64,000 nt of DNA from Acinetobacter higginsii (lineage in GTDB: Bacteria > Pseudomonadota > Gammaproteobacteria > Pseudomonadales > Moraxellaceae). The stretch covers positions 2,288,606-2,352,605 of the forward strand of contig NZ_KB850072.1 of the NCBI RefSeq assembly GCF_000369525.1, read 5' to 3'. Positions 25,875-34,357 of the stretch are shown here, one piece after another; position 1 is the stretch's first letter; each line of letters opens with the position of its first letter. The notes beneath the pieces were generated by a model. The model did no database searches. It was not told the origin of the DNA and saw only the letters and a program-made list of their open reading frames with translations. Made by a program: the position numbers and the translations under genes.

Positions 25875-27031
25875 TTCCCACCTCCTTGCTGAATGTTCTT
25901 TAACGCATTACGGCGGTCAACAGGTTTTACCGTAATTGGTCGACCCGACTTCCATAAACGTAATGCCTGACGACGGCCTGGCGAACGAGCTTTATGTCTT
26001 TTGGCTGTTCGTATTTTTGGTGTGAGTAAGGTCGTGATTAAATCTGCAATTAAATTAACGACTACTACACAAATGGTCAGCAATAAAACAATTGCTTGAA
26101 TGGTCGGGATATCTCTTAATTCAATTGCAGCATTGAGTGCATTACCAATACCGGGATAACTGAAAACCACTTCAATAATGAGAGCACCGCTCAGCAAAAC
26201 CCGTATCGTTAATGCTGTTCCCTGCACCACGGGCACCAATGCATTTGGTAAAACATGTTTCCATATGATCCGTCGCTCAGGAATACCACGTAATCGTGCA
26301 GAGGTCACATAGTCCGACTCAAGTGCATCAATCATGGAACCACGAACTAAACGCATCAAATATGGAATAAGCGATAAGGCCAAAGTTAAAATCGGTAAAA
26401 CTAAAAACTCTATTTGGCTAAAAGCTGACTGCTCTGGAATCAACAAGGATGCAGCTGGCAATATGTGCAGGATTGAGGTTGAGAAAAACATCATTAACCA
26501 GATTGCAATCACAAATCCTGGAACAGCCTTGAATAGAATAGAGCTAGAAACAATAATACGATCTAGTTTGCTATCTCGACGGAGTGACAACCACACTCCC
26601 AGTACCACAGAAAGTGGTACTGTAATGACAATAACTAAGATCGTTAATGCAACGGTGTTACCAAAATAATTCTGAACAATCTGCACAACAGGTACATTTG
26701 AATCAATCGAACGGCCAAAATTACCTTGCAATAATTGACTCAGCCAATGCCAGTATTGAATCAATATTGGATCGTTCAGGCCCAATTGTTCACGAAGTAT
26801 TTGAACCGTCGCTTCCGGTGCTTCTGGGCCCAAAATGACGCGAGCCGGATCAGATGGGAGTGCTTGTGTGGCAATAAATACAATGAGACTAATCACAAAT
26901 ACAACCAATACACCTGACAACAACCGTGTGAAAAACCAAGGTAACCATGCTGGTATTTCAAATGATCTCGTTATTGTTTGATGTGAAATAGCTGTCTCTA
27001 TATTGCTGGATTGCGTTGTCATAGCGGTCAC
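25871..27031 (-). CDS. DppB/OppB-type ABC permease
   Basis: 386 aa, longer than the usual 310-340 because of about 45 extra residues at the N-terminus and a basic C-terminal tail. Motifs: FIATQALPSDPARVILGPEA, LREQLGLNDPILIQYWHWL, VLGVWLSLRRDSKLDRIIV, the coupling loop DYVTSARLRGIPERRIIWKH and LPNALVPVVQGTALTIRVLL. It would form the membrane channel with the DppC partner, which is truncated. It overlaps the binding-protein gene by 4 bp (27028-27031) in the operon starting at 31625. No ATPase gene for it is present in the window. Confidence 0.88.
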   Translation of the reverse strand: MTAMTTQSSNIETAISHQTITRSFEIPAWLPWFFTRLLSGVLVVFVISLIVFIATQALPSDPARVILGPEAPEATVQILREQLGLNDPILIQYWHWLSQLLQGNFGRSIDSNVPVVQIVQNYFGNTVALTILVIVITVPLSVVLGVWLSLRRDSKLDRIIVSSSILFKAVPGFVIAIWLMMFFSTSILHILPAASLLIPEQSAFSQIEFLVLPILTLALSLIPYLMRLVRGSMIDALESDYVTSARLRGIPERRIIWKHVLPNALVPVVQGTALTIRVLLSGALIIEVVFSYPGIGNALNAAIELRDIPTIQAIVLLLTICVVVVNLIADLITTLLTPKIRTAKRHKARSPGRRQALRLWKSGRPITVKPVDRRNALKNIQQGGGK

Positions 27032-28602
27032 CCCCTACGCCAAAATTCATCTGTACGCCACGCAGAAAAGCCTGTGCGATCGGGTGTTACTCCACCAATT
27101 TGGCCAGAATGTGCATCGAGTACATTATTAAAACCCCAAATGAGCAAACCACCTTGCTCATGTTGAATGTGTTGTGCTTCATGAATGAGAACTTTGCGTT
27201 TTTCCAAATCAGGCTGTTGTAATGCTGTATGAACCAATTCAGTAAAACGTTTATTGTTAAATCGAGTTTTATTATTTGCCGCACCAGGCCCATCAATTTG
27301 CAAAACGGTTAATAAAAAAGGTCGTGAAACATTTGAACCTGTACTAAATGCCCAATCTTGTTTTACAGCATCAGCAAAGGTGGCAGCTTCAACCTGTTTA
27401 ACATTAACGATAACACCAGCCTGAGCCGCATGCTGAGCAAAAACCAATGCGGCATTGCTATCTGGACCTGTATACAAATCAACCGCCAAGCTATTGCTAA
27501 AACCAGCTTCTTTCAACAATGCCTTAGCTTTATTTAAATCTTGCTTACGCTGTAGAATACTGTGGTCATACACGGGATCACTAAAGGAATAGAGATCATT
27601 TGCAACTCGTCCTTGACCAGCTAAAGCCCTTTTAACCAAATCATCTCTATTGGCAATCAATCTAAAAGCTTGACGTACTCGAGGATCATTGAAAGGTGCT
27701 TTTGAGATATTCATATCAAAAGATTGCCAAGCATCTGTTTCAGAAGAAACTAGATTCAATCGTTTATTGGCTTGAATTAAAGAAATATGCTCGGCACTTA
27801 CACCTGAAGCAATGTCAATTTGACCAGATTGCAAAGCAGCAAGACGCCCTGTCTGATCTTTAAAATCAATGATTTCTATTGCATCAGCATAAGGCCTATT
27901 TTCTTTCCAGTAATTTTCAAAACGGACAAAGCGTGAACGCTGGCCTGGTGTAAAACTGTCAAGCTTAAAGGGACCTGCTCCTACGACATTTTTAACTGGG
28001 TCATAATCTGTAGGAACGATGCCTCCCCAACTCATCCATGCCTCAGGTAAAGCAACCAACCCTTTTCCTTGAGTAAAAGGAATCTCAACTGTGTATTCAT
28101 CTCGCTTTTTAATCTCATTCCTTTGCAAAGAATAAAGATAGGCTGCAAATGGAGAAGCGAGTTTAGGGTCCGTCAAACGGCGTAAGGAGAAAATAACATC
28201 ATCAGCAGTAATCGTTTTACCATGATGAAATTCGAGTCCTTTTTTTAAGCGAATGGTCCATTTCGTCCCATCATTATTCGGCTCCGCAAATTCAGCAAGT
28301 GCGAGTTTGGGCTGGATATCTCTACCCCATTCCCATAATTTTGCATATAAAGGCCAACCTCTGAATGCACTGGACATACCAATAGGCTTGTGCGCGTCTA
28401 AATTACCTGCTTGATTGCCATTGATTACTCCAATTTTGATCACACCGCCTTTTTTCGGAATATCATTTTGAGTATTACTAGGATTAGCACTCTCAGAAGA
28501 TGGAGAGTCAGTTTTAGAACATCCTATTAGGCTAATTGCAGCAACAGCTCCAACCCCCAATCCAGTCTGCTTAATCAGTTCTCGACGTGTAATTTTGTTC
28601 AT
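27028..28602 (-). CDS. Oligopeptide-type ABC substrate-binding lipoprotein with Tat-like signal (copy 2)
   Basis: 524 aa, family 5 solute-binding protein. N-terminus MNKITRRELIKQTGLGVGA with a twin-arginine motif and the lipobox LIGC at about residue 28. Body: GGVIKIGVINGNQAGNLDAH, EFAEPNNDGTKWTIRLKKGL, FHHGKTITADDVIFSLRRLT, VGAGPFKLDSFTPGQRSRFV. It is a close paralogue of the protein at 15840. It follows an SsuD-like gene by 10 bp and overlaps the permease, so capture and oxidation of the compound are encoded together. Tat export of an oligopeptide-class lipoprotein is unusual. Confidence 0.88.
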   Translation of the reverse strand: MNKITRRELIKQTGLGVGAVAAISLIGCSKTDSPSSESANPSNTQNDIPKKGGVIKIGVINGNQAGNLDAHKPIGMSSAFRGWPLYAKLWEWGRDIQPKLALAEFAEPNNDGTKWTIRLKKGLEFHHGKTITADDVIFSLRRLTDPKLASPFAAYLYSLQRNEIKKRDEYTVEIPFTQGKGLVALPEAWMSWGGIVPTDYDPVKNVVGAGPFKLDSFTPGQRSRFVRFENYWKENRPYADAIEIIDFKDQTGRLAALQSGQIDIASGVSAEHISLIQANKRLNLVSSETDAWQSFDMNISKAPFNDPRVRQAFRLIANRDDLVKRALAGQGRVANDLYSFSDPVYDHSILQRKQDLNKAKALLKEAGFSNSLAVDLYTGPDSNAALVFAQHAAQAGVIVNVKQVEAATFADAVKQDWAFSTGSNVSRPFLLTVLQIDGPGAANNKTRFNNKRFTELVHTALQQPDLEKRKVLIHEAQHIQHEQGGLLIWGFNNVLDAHSGQIGGVTPDRTGFSAWRTDEFWRRG

Positions 28603-28612
28603 GTTCTCTCCC

Positions 28613-29806
28613 TTAAACTACGATTTCTTGATTCAAGAGAGAATCAATGGATGAATTTTTATTGAGCTTAGGTAACTCAAAACCATGATCGAGCTCTAAT
28701 AACGGGAACAATAAATCAGCTACGCGATAGGCTTCTCCAATTAAAGGGAAACCAGATAAGATAAAGGCAGATACACCATAGCTTTCGTATTCTTTAATCC
28801 GTTCAGCAATATTTTCAGCACTACCGACCAAGGCAGTACCTGCTGCTGGGTTTAAAATATCAAAACCAAATAAAGATGGCCCAGTCCAAACATTAGGATA
28901 AATTTCAAAGTCTTTTGCACGAGGTAATACCCCATGTCGTAACAAAGTGAGATTCCTTTGAACGATTGGATTTGGGCTTTGATAACTCTCAAAAGTTTCA
29001 TTGGGAGGAAGCTGCCGTTTAACAGCTTCGATTGCATAATTTAAATCAATCTTGTCGAGTAATGACTGAGCATACTGCCAAGCCTCTTCTTCTGTTTCTC
29101 GAACAATAATTTGCAATCGAGTACCAAACTCTAAAGTACGCCCAATTTTTGCCGCCTCAGCGGCAACTTTGCTAAACTTTTCTCCAAGCAGCGGTGGCGT
29201 ATTCGCAAAACTTAAATACACATCGAGTAATTCAACAGAATGCTGAACGCCTTTGGCAGAAGTTCCAGCTCCCCATAAAGGAACACCCTGCTTTTGAGTT
29301 GGACCACTCCATTTGGACATAGGAGATCCACTTTCTAGACGTGGAGCAATTTGAATAAATTCCCCCTCAAATCCAAACCTATCTCCTAAATAGTTTTGCT
29401 GAAATGCTGTCCAGTATTCCTTGCTAAAGTCATAACGCTCATCATGAGTATAGTGAATACCTAAAGCTGCCAAACCCTGATCATTTCCATTGACGACATT
29501 AAATAACAAACGCCCTTTAGAAAATGCATCAAAAGTTTGCGCATATTTTGCCAATACTGCTGGCTGGACTTCTCCAGGATGTTGGGCAACCAGAAACTTT
29601 AAACGTTCAGTAAATGGGATTAAACTTGCAGCAACAGCAAGTGTTTCATACTCGCTGGTACCCATAAGTGAACCGTAAAAACCAAGTCGATCCGCAGTAA
29701 TCGCAATCTGTTGCAAGTGTTCATAATCGGTATCCCACCGCCCAGATTCCAACCAAGGATATGGTCCATCGGGAGAAGTGAGATACCATAAAAGTTTTAC
29801 AGCCAT
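28613..29806 (-). CDS. LLM-class FMNH2-dependent monooxygenase, SsuD-like (copy 3)
   Basis: 397 aa. Close to SsuD in order and length: HLQQIAITADRLGFYGSLMG, LAVAASLIPFTERLKFLVAQ, GRLLFNVVNGNDQGLAALGI, HDERYDFSKEYWTAFQQ, FGTRLQIIVRETEEEAWQYA, PNVWTGPSLFGFDILNPAAG, TALVGSAENIAERIKEYESY and GFPLIGEAYRVADLLFPLLE. Residues 150-200 differ from the other two copies and from SsuD, so the substrate pocket is probably different. Third gene of the operon that starts with the DszB-like protein. Confidence 0.87.
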   Translation of the reverse strand: MAVKLLWYLTSPDGPYPWLESGRWDTDYEHLQQIAITADRLGFYGSLMGTSEYETLAVAASLIPFTERLKFLVAQHPGEVQPAVLAKYAQTFDAFSKGRLLFNVVNGNDQGLAALGIHYTHDERYDFSKEYWTAFQQNYLGDRFGFEGEFIQIAPRLESGSPMSKWSGPTQKQGVPLWGAGTSAKGVQHSVELLDVYLSFANTPPLLGEKFSKVAAEAAKIGRTLEFGTRLQIIVRETEEEAWQYAQSLLDKIDLNYAIEAVKRQLPPNETFESYQSPNPIVQRNLTLLRHGVLPRAKDFEIYPNVWTGPSLFGFDILNPAAGTALVGSAENIAERIKEYESYGVSAFILSGFPLIGEAYRVADLLFPLLELDHGFELPKLNKNSSIDSLLNQEIVV

Positions 29807-29839
29807 AGTATTCTCTATATTTATATTTGAATAAGATTT

Positions 29840-30550
29840 CTAATGAAGTGGAAGTAATCCAAGCGACTTCGCTTTATCGGTTAAACCACTCATTCGCCAC
29901 TGCTGGTGTAAAACCCCCTGTCCGTATTCACGGCTTCCCCCAGCTAATTCAGCAAGTAGCTGAATCTGCGCACCTTCCTCAAGTAACAAGATAAATTCAG
30001 CTGTTTCTTGTAATCCCTGACGTCCCCATACGGTTGCCCCACCGTTGGCTTCTAAAATTGCTCGATGTTCGATATCAACTTTGAGTTGATCTAAAATGAA
30101 ATCTACTTCTGCCTGACGGCGATCAATATAAATTGGTAGTTCTTTAAATAAATGAAAGCGCTGAACAGGCACATAACGAATCGGTAAGGTACGATGGGTT
30201 TGCGCCCAAGCCCCTAAATTCGGCGCGTGTACATGAGATATTGTGGTGACATCTGCATGCTCGCGAAAAAGTTTGTTATAACGCCCACCTGCATTTTTTC
30301 TTCCCAATAAAACTTCACCATCAATTGTCTCCACAAGTACTTTGCTTTTTTTATCTTTAGACCAAGGTCCTGCATAGTTAAAAGTGACTAAGGTATTATC
30401 AGGTCCACGCTCAACAAAATTAACCGTTCCATTTGCCGTGATTGTTCTTGTTTCACGGAATACTTCAAAAGCAAATTCAGCTTTTTCACGATTTAATTCG
30501 ATAAAGTCATTGAGTTCAGGAGACAGTGGAGTTTGAATAAGTGTTGTCAT
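29840..30550 (-). CDS. Class II aldolase/adducin family protein
   Basis: 236 aa. The family's metal-binding motif is present as SHVHAPNLGAWAQ, with HRTLPIRYVPVQRFHLFKELP and ANGGATVWGRQGLQETAEFI (the LENHG-type segment as LEANGGATVWG, with the third histidine position changed). Typical members are Zn-dependent L-fuculose- or L-ribulose-phosphate aldolases or decarboxylases. Between a DszB-like desulfinase and an SsuD-like monooxygenase, a sugar role seems unlikely; processing of the carbon skeleton left after desulfonation is possible. Gaps are 13 bp to the gene before and 33 bp to the gene after. Confidence 0.78.
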   Translation of the reverse strand: MTTLIQTPLSPELNDFIELNREKAEFAFEVFRETRTITANGTVNFVERGPDNTLVTFNYAGPWSKDKKSKVLVETIDGEVLLGRKNAGGRYNKLFREHADVTTISHVHAPNLGAWAQTHRTLPIRYVPVQRFHLFKELPIYIDRRQAEVDFILDQLKVDIEHRAILEANGGATVWGRQGLQETAEFILLLEEGAQIQLLAELAGGSREYGQGVLHQQWRMSGLTDKAKSLGLLPLH

Positions 30551-30563
30551 GATCGATATCCTA

Positions 30564-31625
30564 TTAAAATTGCTTATTTTGGCGGCGCTTTAAAACTTCG
30601 AGCAAAGGACGGTGGTCGACCCAAGTATTAATATCGACATCACGCTCGAGAAAACCATGTAACCAAAGGAAATCTTTTTGTTGTTTTAAAAGCTCTAAAC
30701 GTTCTTCACTTAATGATGGATGTAAAGACTTATGAAAATTATTACGGTAGGCTGTCGCGACACTCTCTGCACCTGCAATCGTTTCATCTTCAAGAATAAC
30801 CAGCACTTCATCTAAATGATCTTGAGCCCAATCTGCGGTATCAAACAGCTCTTCCAGAAAATCAACGACGACATCAAAGTGATCTTTTAACAAATCTTCA
30901 TGTACGGTAATTGGACGAGGCGTACCATTGTTTACACGGGAGGTCACATCTTCAAATTGATCCAAATCAATCCCAACTTTTAAACCACGTTTTGTCGCTG
31001 CTTCAACAGCAGATGCTCCTTTTACATAAACAGCATCAACTTCACCGGTGACTAACGCATCTAATCCAGACCAATAGGTACTGGCATCACGTTGTTGTGT
31101 ATTCGATTCCGCTCTTTCAGGGACTTCAATAAAATCCACATCACGGAAGGTTAAATTTGCGAGTTGCAAAGCACCGCGAATCCCTTGTAAAGACATCGCT
31201 CTAAAAATACTACCAGCCCGCTTGTCTGCATATTCTGGTAAAGCAACTTTTACATTCTTTAAATGTTCTGGCTTGCTGATTTCAGAATCAGGGCGAACAA
31301 TAATTACCTGCCATTCATCAATCCATGTCAAACCAATGAGTCGACTTGGAGCACCTTCAGAACGAGCAGCTAATGCTGGAACATTTCCACCTTCTCGAAA
31401 TAATGCTGGCAGCTGATGATCAAAATGATGAACGGATAGACCTTTGCGGGCATCTTGTAAAACAGCAACATCAATACCATGCTGTTCAAACTTTTCAATC
31501 AGTGTCCCACGTTTAAGTGAGATCCCTGTTGCCGTTGGGACTGGACATCGAGTGACCCAGATTTCAGATAAAGTGCTTTTCACAAATTCTTTAGAATTTT
31601 CTTTTTTATCGATAACAAGTGACAT
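30564..31625 (-). CDS. DszB-like putative sulfinate desulfinase
   Basis: 353 aa with no signal peptide, so cytoplasmic, although the fold is that of NMT1/SsuA-type binding proteins and it may be labelled as such elsewhere. The catalytic features of DszB (2'-hydroxybiphenyl-2-sulfinate desulfinase) appear to be kept: TRCPVP with Cys27 (DszB has NCPVP with Cys27), a His at 66/67 and RxGG as REGG at 77-80, ten residues after His67 as in DszB. DszB hydrolyses an aryl sulfinate to sulfite. First gene of a six-gene sigma-54 operon with aldolase, monooxygenase and transporter genes. The desulfinase role is inferred from these residues and the context; the substrate is unknown. Confidence 0.72.
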   Translation of the reverse strand: MSLVIDKKENSKEFVKSTLSEIWVTRCPVPTATGISLKRGTLIEKFEQHGIDVAVLQDARKGLSVHHFDHQLPALFREGGNVPALAARSEGAPSRLIGLTWIDEWQVIIVRPDSEISKPEHLKNVKVALPEYADKRAGSIFRAMSLQGIRGALQLANLTFRDVDFIEVPERAESNTQQRDASTYWSGLDALVTGEVDAVYVKGASAVEAATKRGLKVGIDLDQFEDVTSRVNNGTPRPITVHEDLLKDHFDVVVDFLEELFDTADWAQDHLDEVLVILEDETIAGAESVATAYRNNFHKSLHPSLSEERLELLKQQKDFLWLHGFLERDVDINTWVDHRPLLEVLKRRQNKQF

Positions 31626-31669
31626 AGGTATTCCTTAGGTTATTTCCAATTTCATATCACTTGTATTGA

Positions 31670-31684
31670 GCAGCTTTTATGCCA
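31670..31684 (-). promoter_or_regulatory. Sigma-54 promoter of the DszB-like operon
   Basis: Reverse strand TTGGCATAAAAGCTGC has GG and GC separated by 10 nt (TGGCAT-N5-CTGC). It lies about 45 bp upstream of the start at 31625. Confidence 0.75.
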
Positions 31685-31766
31685 ATATTAATTACCAATA
31701 TATTTCAATAACTTAATAAAAATAGTGATCGATTTATTGTTTATATTTCATCATTTTTTTAAATCA

Positions 31767-31784
31767 GTGTTGTTTTCACAACAC
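31767..31784. promoter_or_regulatory. Inverted repeat upstream of the DszB-like operon
   Basis: GTGTTGTTTTCACAACAC: 6-bp arms with a 6-nt spacer, identical arms to the palindrome at 20984. It lies about 85-100 bp upstream of the sigma-54 promoter at 31670. Probably an activator site. Confidence 0.62.
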
Positions 31785-31898
31785 CTAATAAAGAAATGAC
31801 TTTGCTTAATCATTTTTCAAACTTAGAAATCTATTCTTCGTATATATGTTTTAAGTTTTTATGTGTAATATATTAAACAAATAAGTTGAGTATATAAC

Positions 31899-32819
31899 AT
31901 GAAAATATCCTTACTCATATCCTCATTGCCTACGCAGAACACAACCACTCGTATGAGAGTCTGGCGATCTCTCAAAGCAAGCGGCGCAGCAATTCTAAGA
32001 GATGGCGTCTATTTGCTCCCTATTACTCATAGTGCAAAGTTTGAACCTATTGCTAATGATGTTATTTCAGAACAAGGAACTGCTTATATCTTTCATGCAG
32101 AGCAACCCTTAAATCTTGAGCTTGCTCCTTTTTTCAGTCGGAAAGAAGAATACGATGCGCTCTATAAACAACTGTCTGAATTAAGAGATCGGCAAACCAA
32201 AGATGAAAAGAAAGAGCTGCTCAAGCAAATCCGGAAATTAAGAAAAAGTATCGATGCGCTTGTAGAAATTGACTACTACCCCGATGAGACTCAAGCACAG
32301 GTTTTAAATGAGCTTTCCTCTTTAGAACTTTCAATTGCACGTCTTGGTGAAGTGAATGAGCCTCAAGCAATACAAGCTCACATTCAACTTCTAGATAAAG
32401 CTAGTTATCAAAATAGAATTTGGGCAACTCGTAAAAGACCTTGGATTGATCGCTTAGCCTCTGCATGGCTAATAAAGACATTTATTGATACCTCACCTAC
32501 ATTCATTTGGTTAGAAACACCAAGTGACTGCCCAAAAGAAGCATTTGGATTCGATTTTGATGGTGCAACTTTCAGTCATATCAATCATTGGGTGACCTTC
32601 GAAGTTCTTTTACATAGTTTTGATCTAGAAACACCCGCATTAAAGAAAATCGCTGAAATTGTTCATTACCTAGATGTAGGTGGAATTGAGCCTCCCGAAG
32701 CGATCGGTATTGAAAAAGTTATTCAAGGAATTCGAAGTCAGATCAGTGACGATGATCAATTATTTGCATTATCGAATCACATTTTCGATGGCTTATATGC
32801 CAACCTATCAAGAGAATAA
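31899..32819 (+). CDS. chrB: Chromate resistance protein ChrB
   Basis: 306 aa. N-terminal region LLISSLPTQNTTTRMRVWRS, KASGAAILRDGVYLLPI and a Lys/Glu-rich helical segment; C-terminal domain WATRKRPWIDRLASAWLIKT, DTSPTFIWLETPSDCP, FDFDGATFSHINHWVTFEVL and VHYLDVGG, all typical of ChrB. ChrB proteins act as chromate-responsive regulators of chrA or aid resistance. It ends 2 bp before chrA, so the two form an operon. Chromate enters as a sulfate analogue, so its place beside sulfur-scavenging genes makes sense. Confidence 0.9.
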   Translation: MKISLLISSLPTQNTTTRMRVWRSLKASGAAILRDGVYLLPITHSAKFEPIANDVISEQGTAYIFHAEQPLNLELAPFFSRKEEYDALYKQLSELRDRQTKDEKKELLKQIRKLRKSIDALVEIDYYPDETQAQVLNELSSLELSIARLGEVNEPQAIQAHIQLLDKASYQNRIWATRKRPWIDRLASAWLIKTFIDTSPTFIWLETPSDCPKEAFGFDFDGATFSHINHWVTFEVLLHSFDLETPALKKIAEIVHYLDVGGIEPPEAIGIEKVIQGIRSQISDDDQLFALSNHIFDGLYANLSRE

Positions 32820-32821
32820 TC

Positions 32822-34174
32822 ATGGAACAAGAACAAGCCGCTGCACCCGATGAGCCAGCACAGCCAGTTCATTTTTGGCAAGCCTTCTTATTTTGGCTTA
32901 AATTGGGATTTATTAGTTTTGGTGGGCCAGCGGGGCAAATCGCTGTCATGCACCAAGAGCTTGTTGAACAAAAACGTTGGATTTCTGAAAAACGTTTCTT
33001 ACATGCTCTCAACTACTGCATGTTATTACCCGGACCTGAAGCTCAACAATTAGCAACCTACATAGGTTGGTTAATGCATAGGACTATAGGTGGTATTGTT
33101 GCGGGTGTCTTATTCGTTTTACCCTCTTTATTTATCCTGATCGCGCTCTCATGGGTCTATGTAAAGTTTGGTGATGTTCCTATTATTGCTGGGCTCTTTT
33201 ATGGAATTAAACCTGCTGTAGTTGCTATTGTCTTTCATGCAACTTACCGGATTGGCAGCCGATCATTAAAGAATAAGTTTTTATGGGCAATTGCTGCACT
33301 TGCATTCGTTGCTATCTTTTTCTTTAACCTTCCGTTTCCTTTAATTGTTCTAAGCGCTGCAATCATTGGATACTTGGCAAGTAAAAAATATCCAAGCTTT
33401 TTTTCTGGTGGAAGTTCACATCAGCAAGGTAAAAAAGATTATGGTCCAGCATTAATTGATGATGATACTCCAACCCCAGAACATGCCATATTTAGTTGGA
33501 AGCACTTAGGAAAAATTTTATTTATCGGTGCAATTTTATGGTTTACACCCATTATTGGTTTGACTCTTACCTTGGGATGGGATCATGCCTATACACAAAT
33601 GGCTTGGTTCTTTACTAAAGCGGCACTCCTAACATTTGGTGGAGCTTATGCGGTATTGCCTTATGTGTATCAAGGTGCTGTAAATTTTTATGGTTGGTTG
33701 AGCCCAACACAAATGATCGATGGTTTAGCACTAGGTGAAAGTACACCCGGCCCACTGATTATGGTGGTTGCATTTGTCGGATTTCTAGGCGGCTTTAATC
33801 ATGCACTTTTAGGAAGTGATCATGTATTTTTAGCAGGTGCCTTAGGTGCTGTCATTGTTACTTGGTTCACGTTTCTATTTTCTTTCATTTTCATTCTAGC
33901 TGGCGCCCCAGTGATTGAATCTACTCACAATGAGTTAAAGTTGACTGCACCTTTAACAGCAATTACCGCCGCTGTTGTAGGAGTAATATTGAATTTAGCA
34001 CTCTTCTTCAGTTATCACGTTTTATGGCCTAATGGATACAACCATCCTTTCAACTTTGAAGCTGCATTCATAGCAATTGGAGCATTTGTTGCCTTATTCC
34101 ATTTTGAAGTCAAAGTCATGTATGTGATTTTTGCTTCTGCATTCTGTGGCTTGATTTTATATATAGGTGCATAA
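32822..34174 (+). CDS. chrA: Chromate efflux transporter ChrA (CHR family)
   Basis: 450 aa, long-chain CHR protein with two homologous halves. The first has FWLKLGFISFGGPAGQIAVM and LLPGPEAQQLATYIGWLMH; the second has FFTKAALLTFGGAYAVLPYV and LGESTPGPLIMVVAFVGFLG. About ten or more membrane helices. CHR proteins export chromate, taking it from the cytoplasm using the proton motive force. Directly downstream of chrB and followed by a strong terminator at 34201. Confidence 0.93.
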   Translation: MEQEQAAAPDEPAQPVHFWQAFLFWLKLGFISFGGPAGQIAVMHQELVEQKRWISEKRFLHALNYCMLLPGPEAQQLATYIGWLMHRTIGGIVAGVLFVLPSLFILIALSWVYVKFGDVPIIAGLFYGIKPAVVAIVFHATYRIGSRSLKNKFLWAIAALAFVAIFFFNLPFPLIVLSAAIIGYLASKKYPSFFSGGSSHQQGKKDYGPALIDDDTPTPEHAIFSWKHLGKILFIGAILWFTPIIGLTLTLGWDHAYTQMAWFFTKAALLTFGGAYAVLPYVYQGAVNFYGWLSPTQMIDGLALGESTPGPLIMVVAFVGFLGGFNHALLGSDHVFLAGALGAVIVTWFTFLFSFIFILAGAPVIESTHNELKLTAPLTAITAAVVGVILNLALFFSYHVLWPNGYNHPFNFEAAFIAIGAFVALFHFEVKVMYVIFASAFCGLILYIGA

Positions 34175-34200
34175 GCTTAGTGTTTTAGCGTTTAAAAGAA

Positions 34201-34219
34201 AAGGAAGCTAAGCTTCCTT
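34201..34219 (+). terminator. Terminator of chrBA
   Basis: AAGGAAGC and GCTTCCTT with a 3-nt loop, followed by a T-run. It also precedes the 3' end of a convergent small gene. Confidence 0.8.
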
Positions 34220-34230
34220 TTTTTGTACCA

Positions 34231-34356
34231 TTAGTGGCAATGACGATCCCCTATCTTGCTATTCGTATGGCAGCCTGAAGAATCAGTACCACCTGAATGA
34301 GCAAAAGCATTGGTTACCGCCAGCCCCATTAAACATACTAAAATTAGTTTCTTCAT
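34231..34356 (-). CDS. Small secreted Cys/His peptide
   Basis: 41 aa, starting at 34356 and ending TAA at 34231. A signal peptide (MKKLILVCLMGLAVTNAFA) is followed by a mature peptide of about 22 residues with the motif HSGGTDSSGCH and GDRHCH. The HSGG-x-GCH-x-GxYHCH pattern occurs in short exported proteins and at the ends of secreted nucleases, where it may bind a metal. Its start lies 1 bp from the TetR stop, so it is probably transcribed with tetR. Function unknown. Confidence 0.7.
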   Translation of the reverse strand: MKKLILVCLMGLAVTNAFAHSGGTDSSGCHTNSKIGDRHCH

Positions 34357-34357
34357 A

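Noticed and set aside
30564..31625. Reading the DszB-like protein as a periplasmic ABC binding protein
   Set aside because: No signal peptide, and the DszB Cys, His and RxGG positions are kept; a true SsuA-like lipoprotein is encoded separately at 21156.
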